From: Blastomussa wellsi | Taxonomy: Eukaryota > Cnidaria > Anthozoa > Scleractinia > Plerogyridae | Assembly: GCA_947652115.1 (NCBI GenBank) | Contig: OX393565.1 | Location: 24,952,503-25,016,502, forward strand | Length of the DNA: 64,000 nt | Direction: 5' to 3' | Shown: positions 32,717 to 45,013 of the stretch, in pieces | Numbering within the stretch: position 1 is the first letter of the stretch | Layout of the letters: each line of letters opens with the position of its first letter | Position numbers and translations under genes: made by a program | The notes under the pieces: model-generated | The model's input: the letters and a program-made list of their open reading frames with translations, nothing else | Databases searched by the model: none | What the model was told of the DNA's origin: nothing

Positions 32717-35700
32717 ATGAGCGTGGCGGCCATGTTGGACGACCAAACAAAAGAGGCTGACCAGAAATCCTTTGTTCATGTCATCCAGTATGGCGTCGAT
32801 GACGTCACTTGCAAACCGAGAATTGGAGATTTTCACACCAGAGATGGGTAATCTGACCTAGTATGAAAACAGGGGAAATATATGTTAAGTTGAACTTATT
32901 TTGTTCCTGTCCAATGAATCTGTTTTTTCAAACAGCGAACAGGATAAATTTGGACATCTAGTTGTTTGTCTATTGAAAGCGGAGTCATTCTCAGACTGAT
33001 ATATGTATATTATTTAACAACTCCTGTCTGAAATTCTCCTTCTTTAGTGTGAAAAGGGCTCCTTATCTAAGACCATTTAACCATCTCTGGTTAAATGGAT
33101 TACTGACATAAAAATTTTCATATCACCCTGTGTCGAAATTATGGCTGTATTCAACAGTCATGCTTGATTTCTTCTGACCTTCAGTTTCACAAGTGACCCA
33201 GTCATGACAAAGTTGAGTGGGTTCCTGAATAGACAAAGCAATTTATTGAATCTGTTTTATGCAGTTAAGAAGACTTGATGATGATCATAAGTTCAAATAT
33301 AGCACTACAGTGGCCTCCCAAGGGGGGAAGCTGTGTTGCGATGTTCTTGCTTCAGAAGACCAATGTCACCAAACCTGCAACTGAAAACGTCGCTGTCAGT
33401 TTTTATAGTATACATAACTGTACCCGTCACTTTTTTCAAGGGTTAGAAACAGGGTGTTTTGCTACACGGCTATAACTGGCCTTTCATGCATGGTGCTCAT
33501 AGTAGGGAAAAAATTGTGAGTGGCAAAGGGGGTTTACCTCGGTGTAAAAACCTGTGACTTGTTTTGAGCTATTTTTCTGTTCCATATTGTTTTGAGTTCT
33601 TCGTTGTCTTTTTCGTTCTTTGTTTTACATCACTCGTGAGTTTCACAGGTTTTTGCACTGAGGGTGAGCCGGCAAAGTCCAAACGCTGCTAGCCTGGGGC
33701 TTTGGGGGCAGGCTCCCACTGGAAATGTTTGAAAATTTGAGCCCTCAGAAATGCCATTTCCTGTGTATTCTGAGTCACTTTCATGCTACATATATTGTAT
33801 ATTTATTAGGTTTTTAAACTATTTCCAGTAAAATGCAAAACTTTCCAATGCACCATATCATTGTTTTCACAGTTTGATGTGTAATCATGTCATTTGTCGC
33901 ATTTTAGAAATCCCCATTTCACTAGTTTTCAGGGCCGTGTCACATGCCGCTTTTACTCTTGGAGCGCCTCACCATATACAGTGTATAGTAAGCTATAAAC
34001 AATTAAACACCTTGAAGTTGTCCTTTATGGTCTCTGGCCAATGAAAAACATCTCAAGCAAGGCTTTGAAAGGAAAAAAAACATAGTGAAACTGGCACAGA
34101 TTCACAGGCACAATAACTATCATTCTATATATCATTGATTATGTTCATGACAGGTACAACCAACCAATTGGTGTTTTAGTTTTGTCAATACTTGGTCTTA
34201 TTGTGTGGATTCTGGGATACAGGCTTATAAAGGTAAACTAATTGTAAATAGAGGCAAGATCAAGGCTTCGGATAGTTTTTTTTTTTGCTCTGTGTATGTC
34301 AATATTTTAGTTTGATTGGAACTCTGCAGTGATGTGGCATAATGTTCGAAGACAACCAATGCTGATTGACAGTTTGATGACCCTTTGATTGAAGCAACTT
34401 GCAACTTTCAATTCAAATTTGCTTGAGCAAGTTGCGAAGGCCTGGTTTCAATTTTTTGCTGTATAAAACAAGATAATACAGCATGCTTACATGTAGTTCA
34501 AATCACCAAACTTTGGAATTTTGCTTCAAAATTTATGTTAGTCAGAGCAAATGTGAATTTTTTGATGCCTACAATTCCCACTTGCCAAAGTCTTTGGCAA
34601 TTTGAAGTCAATATTTGATCATAGGGAAATTAATTATGTTATTGCCTCCTTCAAAATAGAGGTGAAATCATTAGAAACCTTATAATTTATATTAAATTAC
34701 TATTATATTTCAGTCAGAGTATAACTATTGCAACTTCAGACTTTCGAACTCTCACGATTTGGTCGTGAGACTCACGATTTCTGGCCTCATCTCATAGTGT
34801 AACCTTGAAATCTTGCGGTTTTCCAGAATGAATTTCAGTCTCAATCCTAGGGCCTGAAATCGACTTGATTATTTTATAAAATAATGGTAAGTGTTGTAAA
34901 TATGATTGCATTTAAGACACTGTCAATCAACAGTGGAACATTACGCCACAACGTTGCAGAGTTCCCATCAAAAGAACATCAAGATTAACTGTACTTTCCT
35001 TAATTTTACATTTCATCCTGTTTGAACAGTACTGGGAAATGCTAATAAAAAATTCTGTATTTTGATCTACCAATTGAAACTAGCTTAGAATTCTATGATG
35101 TACAGTACCGTATAGTAATACGGCATGTGTTGACATTCATTCCAAATGATTTGTTAATATTGTTATAATTACAGCCCATAGTTATTGTGGCCGCATTTGT
35201 TTTTGCTGGTGTTGGTTTTTACTCACTAAGTCCTGATGTGCTGGACACAGAGTTCTGCTGTGATGGAAACCACAGCTTAGAAGGTGAGACATGTCGCCAT
35301 CTCAGGCCTAAAGGGGCACACTCACCATGAATAAAGTCAACTTTGGCAATGTATAAAATAATTGCTTTCAAATCAAAGGAAACCTTGAAATAGTAGTTTT
35401 CTAAGATTAGGAAAACACCAAAGATCCACCAATAAACTAGGAAGAATTAAGGATGACTTTGAATGAGGAAGATTGAGAAGGATTGCAATTGTCAATTTGA
35501 AAAATGCAGGCTAAACTTTTCAAACTGTGTCATCCGTGACCAAGGTCCTTTAAGTACAACAGTGTGTGCCAATAATTTTATTATGGAATTACCTTCAAGT
35601 TGCTTACTTTGTAACTTTTAGCCTCAAAATGTTTGTCCTTTGCCAACCTAAGCTCTGACTTTTTATCAAATTTATTTTTTTTGTATTATGCCTGAATGAT

Positions 35701-38700
35701 GTATGTTTGAATGCGATGTTTGGTTTTTATTTTAACAGTGCGTATCTCCATAAGCATCATTTGTGGGCTTCTTGCTGGAGCACTGGCCTGTTATGTTTAC
35801 AAGATTGGTGTGTTCTGCATGGGTTGTATTGCTGGATGGGTGAGTTCATTTCACTACCGGGCTTTTCATTTGAGTGCATACTACACTAAGTCAAGGGCTC
35901 GAGAAATCAGGATTCCACTGTGCCTTCAAAACTAAAACTAAGTGAACTCCCCACTTGGGTAATAATAATATAATAATAATAATTACTTAATTGACCACTC
36001 CCCATTGGGGCTTTTCAGGGCCAATGTAAACAAACATTGTAAATAAACATAACAAGGTTAAGAATCCCAACTGGCAGGAGGCAGACCAGTTGGCTATTTA
36101 CAAGCGTAGCCGAGGAGTTGAACTCGGGGCTACCGAGAACAACACCAGCTAGTGGTCAGAACGGGACTTTATACTTTAAATTTCTAAAATCATTATCTTG
36201 CAAAGTGACTCGATCTTTGTTTTGTTCAATTTCCACAGGCACTTTCTATTGTAGTGGTAACTTTCTGGGTTTCACAACACCTAGGGAGGTATGTACAGTA
36301 CTGTACATGTACATTGTAGGTAAAGTCTGCATTCGGGCCTAGTGGCCCATCAGGCCGGAGCTTATCCCGGTTTTGTAGGCCTACCCTTAATTAACTGACT
36401 GATTGCTCTCTTATAACATGATATGCAACTTGTATCTCTATTAATGACATGTTTCTAGGGTGAGTTTCCACTGTAATAATTAAAAGTACAGCGTAGGAGG
36501 TAATTAAAGTTTTCATGAGCTCAGTTGATCACAATAGCCAGACCTAATCTGTAGTTTAAAATAATGAAGCAAAAGCACTGTTGATAGATACTTGAATGCC
36601 ATGATTCAAACATTGAGTAAACCTGAAGACTGCATGTATTACACCTGTAACTATGTAGGGCTTGGAGTTACCGGAATTCTGGTCTGGTCTGTTGTGATGT
36701 GAAGGTTGGGCTTGGAAAATGCTCGGTATATCATCATGGTATTGCTAGAGGCCTAGCAAACCTCATCAACCTGAGGGTAAATAAAAAATATGATATGATA
36801 AATATATGAAGACCCATAATTGCATTACTTAATTTGTTTCTGCAGTGACCTGGCATTTTATGGCATTTACGGTGCCACTAGTCTTGTGTTTGGAATCCTT
36901 GCTGTTTGGCTTGAGAAGGCTTTTGTCATTATTGTTACATCACTCATAGGATCGCTCATGTTCCTTCTTGGTAAGTTCTCTAACACCTTGTCCTAGTATG
37001 CTAGCTTTGTAACTCGAAGGTGATGTTCTATTTTCCCTGTGTGGCATGAGAGACTGCTGGTGCCTTCTAGCCTGCAAGCACGGTCCGTCGACTGTCCCCA
37101 ACTCACCCCTGTAGCCTGTTCACAGGCTAGTGCCTTCAGTCTTGCCTTGTTCTAGAGGCTTTACCATGGGGGGTGTCAAAAGTCTTACGGGAATCTGAAG
37201 ATTTTGTAAGGAATTGGGAGAATTTTCAGGGAAACACGAAGAAATGAAATTAAAATTTCGGGAAATTTGAGATTTTTGGGGGAATTTCTCCCAAATATTT
37301 GGGTTGATATTCCATATTTTCGGGAGGACTTTTATTTATACACGGTACTTCTCGGACAGCGTTAATTAGAGCTGTCACCCCCCCAGGGATGTAGCTAAGG
37401 GCCGGCTACCAGCTAATTTCACCGGCTGAAAGAGACCTTATCACTGAAAACTAAGACTCAAAGAAAGTTTGCAGGTACAATGGTCAAAAAAGCCAGCTGA
37501 GCTTGTTTGTGAGCCAGGTGTGTAATTTCTTAGCTACATCTCTGCCCCCACCCCCACCCCCCCCCCCCCCCCCGGCACAGTTCTTCATCAGTTCTTCCTT
37601 TGCCAACTATGTTTCTCCTTGTCCTGTGATGTCTAGTGAAGAGCTTCTTTACTGAGAGGTGCAGAAGATAGCATCACACGCAAAACTCAATCCCAAAATA
37701 AGTATTTTTTCAGGTAGTTTTGACGGTATACCTCAAGTTTTTACCAGCAAATCAACACCCTGGGAAATCGATTTTTTAACTGAAAATGGCCTCTTATTTC
37801 CAGGTCTGGACCATTACTGCAAAACTGCTTTCACTGGTTTGATCAAACAAATACTGTTCAAAACAAAGGATGCCTTTAGCCAAGCTGCCAACCATCCTGC
37901 CAGAGTTAAGTTGGAGTTTCGTGCAGCTCGTGAGGAATTCACTCATCAAGGTCAGGTCGCGTTCTCAGCATTAACGTTTTCTGTAACTTTAGTTGTGTCT
38001 TTGCACACTTGAAGGAAGGCTCCAGACCTCTGTGAGATCCAGACAGTTTAATACAGAAATGAAAATTAAGGTCGGGCATCAGACTATGGCCGACCAAAAT
38101 CCGCAAAAATTTGTCAATGTCCAAATAAATTCCAACTGAGGTCGGACTTAATGTCCGGACAACATCTTTTCGTGCGCTGACAACGCTTTATCCAGGAGTT
38201 CTGTAATATGACGCCCGGCATCACTAATGCATTCTCCGATCAAAATGGTGACTTAGGCTATGTTTACACTGGACAGGTCCAATTTTTATTTATTTATTTA
38301 TTTATCCACGGTAAAAATACATCAGATTGAAACTACAATAGGATCCGTGCGGAACCGGTTCCATGAAGATCCCGTGTAAATACCCGGATCGGTTCCAAAT
38401 GGTTCAATGTAAACAGAAGCCTATCCGGTCCGGTTTTGTTGGGAACGGTTCCGGTCCGGTCCCGTGTAACCGTACCTTAGTCGAACTGAACAAATATCCT
38501 TTCACGGGAAAAAATTGCAGCCCTGCTAATATATACAATTTTTGACGACAACGGTAACCCTTTTATGTGTCTGCTATCGAAAATCATTTATCATTTCACT
38601 TTTATTAGTAATCTCTTTGAAGGGATAACTAATAAAATTATTTTTTACTTTTAAAAAATACTCAAACAAATCCGTCATTAGATCTGTTTCAGATATTTTG

Positions 38701-39152
38701 AAAGCCCTAGTGAAGTTGAAGGGACACTCCTTTCTACTTGTCCGTACACTTATCTCCGTACACTTATCTTGTAACATTATCATTATCATTATCATTATCA
38801 TTATCAGTATCAATATTTTACGTAATTCTGTTCCCGATTTTCAGCTTTAGCAATGTTTCTGGGATGGTTATTGATGTCAGCGGTTGGAGCCATGTTACAG
38901 TTCATGTACACTGCACAAGAAATCGACACAGATCTGTTTATAAAAAGCTGCGCTTGCAGCTCCAGGGACAGCGCTACGCCTGATGATAAAGGAGTACGAT
39001 ACGTGGTCCTGCCTCCCCCAGAGCTGAGAGCGCTGTTACTACATCAGACTAATACAAGGGGTTATATGGAAGACTCTTTGGACGATATCACTGCACGAGG
39101 AGTAAATAACGTTCATGTAGGAGGTGCAATAAGCCTAAAAGCGGTGCAGTAA
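32717..39152 (+). CDS. TM7S3/TM198-like seven-helix membrane protein, paralog A
   Basis: Eight exons: 32717-32847, 34154-34232, 35175-35283, 35739-35839, 36239-36288, 36846-36970, 37804-37950 and 38845-39152. The phases agree and give 349 residues. A hydrophilic N-terminus of about 44 residues is followed by seven hydrophobic helices: LVLSILGLIVWILGYRLI, PIVIVAAFVFAGVGFYSL, the ISIICGLLAGALACYVYKI helix, GCIAGWALSIVVVTFWV, YGIYGATSLVFGILAVWL, AFVIIVTSLIGSLMFLLG and FLGWLLMSAVGAMLQFMY. The CCDGNHS loop carries a possible N-glycosylation site. The layout fits the DUF4203 (TM7S3/TM198-like) domain. Human TMEM198 acts in Wnt/LRP6 signalling, but function here is unknown. The first in-frame ATG is used; a second ATG 15 nt later is possible. 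The C-terminal tail is cytosol-type, about 85 residues. AATAAA is at 39273. Confidence 0.65.
33525..33640 (-). repeat. Inverted copy of the repeat at 23110-23215
   Basis: GTTTACCTCGGTGTAAAAAC through TTGTCTTTTTCGTTCTTTG is the reverse complement of the second half of the repeat in intron 1 of the NUDT14-like gene. It sits in intron 1 of paralog A. Confidence 0.6.
33870..33960 (-). repeat. CGACA-rich element, short inverted copy
   Basis: The reverse complement (GCCCTGAAAACTAGTGAAAT, GGGGATTTCTAAAATGCGAC) matches 20540-20620. Confidence 0.5.
34318..34973. mobile_element. MITE with inverted ends in intron 2 of paralog A
   Basis: GGAACTCTGCAGTGATGTGG then CATAATGTTCGAA on the left mirrors GGAACATTACGCCACAACGT then TGCAGAGTTCC on the right. 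The outer 35-50 bp match imperfectly, with TTGACAG further in on both sides. The interior of about 550 bp is non-coding. Confidence 0.6.
35322..35560 (+). repeat. Dispersed repeat family 'AAACAAGGATGG', copy 3
   Basis: GTCAACTTTGGCAATGTATA and TTCAAATCAAAGGAAACCTT match 59250-59300 closely. The downstream GATGACTTTGAATGAGGAAG also matches. It lies in intron 3 of paralog A. Confidence 0.7.
35960..36175. repeat. Retroelement-like repeat in intron 4 of paralog A
   Basis: An AAT-rich stretch is followed by ACTGGCAGGAGGCAGACCAG, AGCCGAGGAGTTGAACTCGG and CCAGCTAGTGGTCAGAACGG. The last part has a tRNA-like look and resembles a repeat I associate with cnidarian genomes. Only this copy is in the window, so the family assignment is memory, not evidence. 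Confidence 0.35.
38255..38480. repeat. Repeat-like GGTTCCGGTCCGG block, intron 7 of paralog A
   Basis: Contains repeated GGTTCC, GGTCCGGTT and GTGTAAAC words and a (TTTA)n run at about 38285-38305. This looks like a small MITE, but boundaries were not resolved. Confidence 0.35.
38778..38808. repeat. (ATTATC)n microsatellite
   Basis: About five perfect ATTATC units, roughly 40 bp before the last exon of paralog A. Confidence 0.85.
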
Positions 39153-40332
39153 ATATCCTCTGATATTCACCGACATTGTAAACAGCTGTTTCAGTACGAA
39201 CAAGTAGTTAATTAAGGGCATGATAGGTCGCGCGGAATTGGACACTTGTAAATAGTAAAGGACATGCGAGTTAATAAATTAATCCCATATGCTGATCGAC
39301 TGGGCGAGAATTAGTAGCGTAGCACCTCTCGTAAGCCTGTAGGTCTACTGGTCCTCTAGTGCAGCAGTTGCTACTGTTTTGGAGGCTAGGGACATTAAAA
39401 ACAGTAATAATTAATTAAATCGCTTTATTTAAGTGTCGATATCTCTAGCACTGCTGTTCTAATATTGGACACTGAAAATACGGAAACAAAATAATGTTGT
39501 AAGTTGTAAGTAGCGAACCACGTGAGACCTTCGAATTCGGAGAGCAGCTTCTCGAACCACAGAAAAGACTTCACCAGTTTCAACATTGGCCTAATTGTAA
39601 TGGCATTACCCGGTTAGACAAGTTTTACGAACTTTAAAGATTAAAATGTAATTACACTTGAGCCAACGAGAAACAACTTAAATAATGCTCACCTCATGGT
39701 GACCTCAACATGTTATGTTTTTCATAAGTCAAGGAACCGCGTTTCGTGCTCGGCTTTTTTTTAAAAGGAGCAAGTTTCACCAGCAGAGTGTGTTGAAACA
39801 ACTTATTACTGGTGGTTTCCGGGTTTGGAAGTTGTTACGTCACTCAATAAAAAGAATTCAACGGACGTAACGGTTTGGAGTATTCTAGTAATTGTAACAG
39901 GTGACGCCGAAAGGCTTTGAAAGTCTACAAGAAACTACCTTCATGGACAGTTAAAATAAAAAATTTAGACCATCCCGCTGGCCCACCCAACTCCATCCCG
40001 CATTTTGATTTTAGTGCGAATTAATAATCATTGATTCGGGGGGAAGAGGGGTTCCATTTCTGGGCAGATGCGTTGATTTCAGTTTTTCTTGTAAATGTTA
40101 AAAACATGATAACGCCTTTTGAGTCTGGTTATCATAAACATGACAAATTTGGCAAAAATAGCACATGACTTATCCACTTTGCGCGATCCATTTCGGCTGC
40201 TTTTTCTCAACGATCGGCTCCAATTGATTTCAAATGTTTAACTGAAACGAGTCTTTATGGTTGTACAAATGACGAGCAATGGGTGGTTCTTTTGAATGGA
40301 ACGGATTTTAAGCGAGTCTCGGAGATGAACGA
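39153..40332. other. Intergenic stretch between the two TM198-like paralogs
   Basis: Holds the poly(A) signal of paralog A (39273) and, presumably, the promoter of paralog B. A GTTACGTCACTC motif at about 39834-39845 is CRE-like. No other gene seen. Confidence 0.4.
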
Positions 40333-40336
40333 ATGA
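40325..40336 (+). promoter_or_regulatory. Three-codon upstream ORF overlapping the start of paralog B
   Basis: ATG AAC GAA TGA is immediately followed by the main ORF. The uORF stop and the main start share bases (ATGA, with main ATG at 40333). Such an arrangement can make main-frame translation depend on reinitiation or leaky scanning. It exists only if the transcript starts upstream of 40325. Confidence 0.4.
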
Positions 40337-43300
40337 GCAGATTCCACATCGAAGGGATGGATTTGGACGAAGGTCTTAACCTCACAAGAGAAGCCACGCA
40401 AAAAATTCTCGACAAGTTGGTTTATAACAAGTAAGTCGATAGACTATTTAAGATTACTGATTTTTTTACTGTCTCGCACTTTGTTAGATTCCATTCCAGT
40501 GTAGTTGCTTCCTCGCAGGGCACCAGTCGAATCTGGTTCTTTCTCAATATGGCACCTGTTTGTATACCCTGGGTACCAGAGGCCGGTTTTCTCGCGGCAC
40601 GGGGGAACTTCGCTTCGGCGGCCGGGCTCGCGAATAACCGCGTGTAACAACTGAAGAATCACGATATCCGAGAAAATATTATCGCACAGACCTCACAATG
40701 TCCCAATGTAAACACGTTGAAATGACCTTTAAAAGTTGCGAGAAGAATAGAGCGAGGTGTGATGTGTCTATGGTGCTAATGTATATGACTCTAAGAAGGG
40801 CACAACCAACTGGTCTCCTTGCATTTTCTTGAAGTATATTACTTTTGCTAAAAGTAAAAGATCAGCGATTTTTCTTGGTGATCATTTTACCAATTCTCAA
40901 AACATTTTCTTTTGATTTAGTAATAGTATTTTGGGTAAAGCGTTGCAAATCACTCGGTCTTAAATTATCTGTTTCACTGTAGACATCCAGCTACGGTTAC
41001 TGTGATAGAGATCTTAGCTGTGATTGGCATTGTAGTGTGGGCGGCTGGTTATCGGCTTATCAGGGTAAGATGTTGACACTGAATAAGTAACAGAACATTT
41101 AAGAGAACTAGTATCAATGACTCTTATGTCCTTCCTGTGACGAAATAGAAACCACGGCGTGCAAGTTGACTAAGTGAAACGAATTAAACTACACGCGCGC
41201 AGTTTTTTCGCTGACATTAACTCCGAAAATGAGCGTCCATGCTAAAGGCGGTGGCAAACGCGGACACATTGTTGCGGAAACAAATGTTTCCGTGTTTGCT
41301 CGCGCGCGCAACATTGTTAATTTGCCGACACAAATGTTTCCCTGTTTGCCCATGCGCGCAACATTGTTGCGGACACAATTTTGTTGTCCGAGGCAAAAAA
41401 AATTTATGAATTTAGTCAGAAACATTTTGTATCCGCAACAAACGTTTCCGAGTTTACGCGCGCAACAAATCGTCATGAGCAACAATGTGTCCTCGTTTGC
41501 CACCACATACTGAGACGTAGCTCCAACAATTTCCGCGCACAAGTAACCAGATGCAATATTGTAATGGCCAATTCCCTCTTTGAGACTTGCGCGCAGGGAA
41601 TCGTGTTACTTGTATGCAACTTCGCGCGCTTCGAAGATCGGTGTCGTGCGCGTGATGAATACACCTACCATGTTTCCATTCGTCCAAGTCTTATAGAGGA
41701 AACTGGGGATTCACGTATCTCTGCAAAGTTAACTCATATCCAGTCGCTGTTATCGATATCGAAGATTTCGAGACAAATTAATTCGCGAGGGTGTATTTTC
41801 TGGGTGAAGATTTATTTTGTTTTATTTAATTCCCTCCATTCACTGACAATTCGCAAGCTACATTTTGCGCAGATATTTCTATGGTTTCTTCTGAAATGTT
41901 TCACTGGAATTAACATCTTATTTTCTTTCCTCAGCCGTGCATGTTTCTTGCTGGTTTTGTTCTGGGGTTTCTCATTTTCTATGTATTTAGTCCACTGGTT
42001 TTCAAGACGCAGCTGTGCTGTGGACCTAACGGCAAAGGAATAGGTTTGTGGCCACGAATTTAAAAGGTTCAGATTTTGGGAGTTCAACTGTTCCCTTTAC
42101 CCACCCCGAGAAGGGTTGATTTTGTCACCATCTGGGTACACGAAGATTTTGAATTTCGCGCTCGGAAATTAGCTACGCTTCGGTTCTTTCAAACTTTTGT
42201 TCTTGTAACAAAAAAGCCTCAAACCTGTAAACAATAGAATAAGATATGCCCGTAAACACTGGTAAAAGGAAAGTGAAGCCGTGTCATCGTCTACCAAAAT
42301 TCAAACCCAAAGTTTGACATGTTTGTTTTAGCTGTTTTTATGCACTTTGAATCCCTTTACGTTTTGTTATTTCGCAGCTCATGTTCTTTTCAGTGCATTA
42401 GTCGGAGTGTTTGGTGGTTTCTTAGGATGTCGTTTATACAGACTTGGGGTGTTCACAATAGGCGAGTGTTTGGGACTGGTAAGTGGGACGTTGAGACCTT
42501 TAGGATCAAGGCATGTGAATCCGGGCCGCTCGATCCAAACAGCGCGCCACCGCGCCTCCATGCATACGAATCCTTGATACGAATCATACTGAACAGTTTG
42601 ATCAGGAGAGTTTGTTTGAATTTAGACTATGAGAACACCCCTCTGTAACAGACCCACTGAAACCCTACCCGGTGGATTATTTTTCACTACCCAGCGGAAA
42701 TTTAGTCTCCCCAGTACCCAGTGAATATTTTGATTTTACCAAGTGATTGTGCGATGTGACCCAGCGTATTTTGTTTGCCAAAAAAATAATAATAAATAAG
42801 CAAAATAAAACAGAAAACGAGCGGACCCAGTGGAAAATTAGCGAACCCGGTGACTTTTTTCGCGAAAACCCAGGGAGAATAAAGATTCCACTGGGTCTGT
42901 TACAGAGGGGTGTATGAGAGTTTGTATGGATTTGAAAGAGTTTGAAATCTTACGTTGTGTCAGAGACTTGTCTCTCTCTTAGTATATTGTCTATATGTGA
43001 TGGACCGGTGAAACGAAAATCGCGCACATGGCTTTCGAAAGCTACTGGGAAAGACCAAAAATGGACGTCAAGTAAGAAAAGATATTTTAAGCTTAATTAG
43101 AAAGCGATAAAAACTCTCATTGTCTAGGCTCCGGGGGTAGGTAGGGGTGGGTAGGGGACGGTGGATACGATGCACAACCGCCCCCGACAACCCCCGTCAA
43201 GCCGGAGCCTGCTTGCAAGCTATCATTGTCTGAATCCATAATAATTAAACTTTTATAGTACCCTTTTATCATCTGTGCCCTGATGTGGGCTAGTCTCTTA

Positions 43301-43731
43301 TGTATCTAATGACTAAATATTTGTAATATTTGTTAACTGTTGCCTTTCAGATTGTTGGCCTCACAATACTCAGCACTCCACTTTACAAGTACTTTCACAG
43401 GTAAATTAACATAGAATTTTGAACAATCCAGGGGAAAAGCCTTCAAAAACAAGTCCCTTTTTTATTTAGAAAATCTTCGATAGGAATTTCCGATTCTTAT
43501 CACGCCATTCATAAATTAAACTGGCGCGATCATTGGCCAACAACAACTTTATTCGCATCTCAATTACAATTATAATAGTATTGGAAGATATACATATTAT
43601 TAGCTAATTAATTATATATTTCTTAATGGGAATTATTATAATTAAGTAAATATTTTTGTATGATTGAAATGATCAAAAAATGATCAAAAATTGTCACACG
43701 ACCATGACATAGTCAATGAATAGAGGGGATA

Positions 43732-43768
<37 letters not shown>

Positions 43769-45013
43769 GTATAACAATATAATTTGGTTTTATCAACTGG
43801 GTTGGTAATGTGAATTGGCCACCGTAAAGAGATTCAATTGCTGACGTTTCCATCGTTAGCCCTTCGTCGGAGCGAATACGACGAAGGGCTAACGCTCGAA
43901 ACGTCAAAACCAAATTATCATGACATTCAGCTGTGTACGTCATTTTGTTAAGCAACCCCGGCGCTAAAGAAAACCGCGGGCGGTTAAATTGTCAGAAAAA
44001 GTTCATCCCCGTCAGCTGGTGCTAATGGTCCAACCTTTGATCTGTTTCAGCAATATTGCATATGCTGCTTTGATGGCAACAATATCACTTATGTTTGGAT
44101 CGCTGGCTCACTTTTACGAGAAACCAGTTGTCGTCATAGCAACAGCATGCGCTGGATCGCTGGCTGTGCTGTATGGTAGGCATGGATAATGAAATAATTC
44201 ATTTAATTTCAAAACCAGGGATTGTTATTTTTTGCGTTTCATTGAAAATAAAATAAATAGATCATGCATTCGTTTTAAGCCTTGAATATCTAAGTCGTGC
44301 ATTTCTGATGTCGTTTCAGGAGCCGATTATTTTTTACGGACAAGTTTTTCTGTTACAATAGAGAGTTTTCTGTTGCGAATCCGAGACGTTCTTTGGGACG
44401 GGCTGAGATCGGAGCTCTCAAATTGGACCTACAGAGCTAAAATTCCGGACCATCTGGCTGTCCGTTTTACGAGAAGCTGTGAGTATAAAAGGAACCCTGT
44501 TAGGGAGGGAGAGGGGTAATTTAGTTTTTAAGTGTCTCAGTGAACAACCTTGTCATTATAAACATTTTATGCCGGCTTGCTTTTGTCTGATAAGCTTGGT
44601 AGATCGTACGCTTGCTCATTACAACCCGGTTTCAGTATTAAACCCCGTTAGCTGGTGCTCTGATTGACAAGTTGCCACAGTAACAAAAGATGTCCTATAA
44701 AATTGTACGTTTTATAATTTGCATATATGTTCATTGGGAAGAAATGTTTGAATAATTATACAAACAAACAAACAAACAAAAATTAAACGAGCCTCGGCAC
44801 ATCTGCGATATGTGGATAAACAATGTTCACCTTACGTTACTTTAGACCAATTTTATTTTTCTTCCTTCAGCCATCCCAGTGTTCGTGTGTTGGGGTGTGA
44901 GTACCGCAATAGGATGCGCAATTCAGTACAAGATAACAGCGAGCAACTTAACAAGCGGCTCAAGTCTTCTGCAGTTCTGTAACTGCTGCGACAGACCCAG
45001 ACCGGACAGATAA
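40333..45013 (+). CDS. TM7S3/TM198-like seven-helix membrane protein, paralog B
   Basis: Eight exons: 40333-40430, 40983-41064, 41935-42043, 42378-42478, 43351-43400, 44051-44175, 44320-44478 and 44871-45013. They join in phase to give 288 residues. Exons 3 to 6 (109, 101, 50 and 125 nt) have the same lengths and phases as paralog A, so the two arose by tandem duplication. Shared landmarks include WAAGYRLIR against WILGYRLIK, the double Cys in QLCCGPN against EFCCDGN, and FTIGECLGL at the equivalent exon end. Seven hydrophobic helices are visible. There are N-glycosylation-type sites in LNLTREA, LSNWTYR and SNLTSGS. The tail is short and Cys-rich (QFCNCCDRPRPDR), unlike the long tail of paralog A, so C-terminal partners probably differ. 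The start is the ATG at 40333. Function unknown. Confidence 0.65.
41228..41510. repeat. Short tandem units (CGCAACATTGTTGCGG) in intron 2 of paralog B
   Basis: Three to four diverged units of roughly 60-70 bp share GCGCGCAACATTGTT, ACAAATGTTTCC and GTTTGC words. The ACATTGTTGCGG core is close to palindromic. The units read open in several frames, which explains the overlapping open frames here; none is a gene. Confidence 0.6.
42636..42912. mobile_element. hAT-type MITE, 277 bp, intron 4 of paralog B
   Basis: Starts CACCCCTCTGTAACAGACCC and ends GGGTCTGTTACAGAGGGGTG, perfect 20-bp inverted ends. It is flanked by TATGAGAA (42628-42635) and TATGAGAG (42913-42920), an 8-bp target duplication with one mismatch. 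Eight-bp duplications are typical of hAT elements. No coding capacity. Confidence 0.75.
43728..43920. repeat. Dispersed repeat 'GACGTTTC.. GTTAGCCC', second copy
   Basis: Nearly identical over 130 bp to 22975-23105. It is followed by a short inverted segment (CGAAGGGCTAACGCTCGAAA then CGTC), so the end folds back on itself. It lies in intron 5 of paralog B. Confidence 0.6.

Noticed and set aside
41381..42043. 220-codon plus-strand frame
   Set aside because: Mostly repeat and intron read-through. Only its end, 41935-42043, overlaps the real exon 3 of paralog B, which is read in a different frame.
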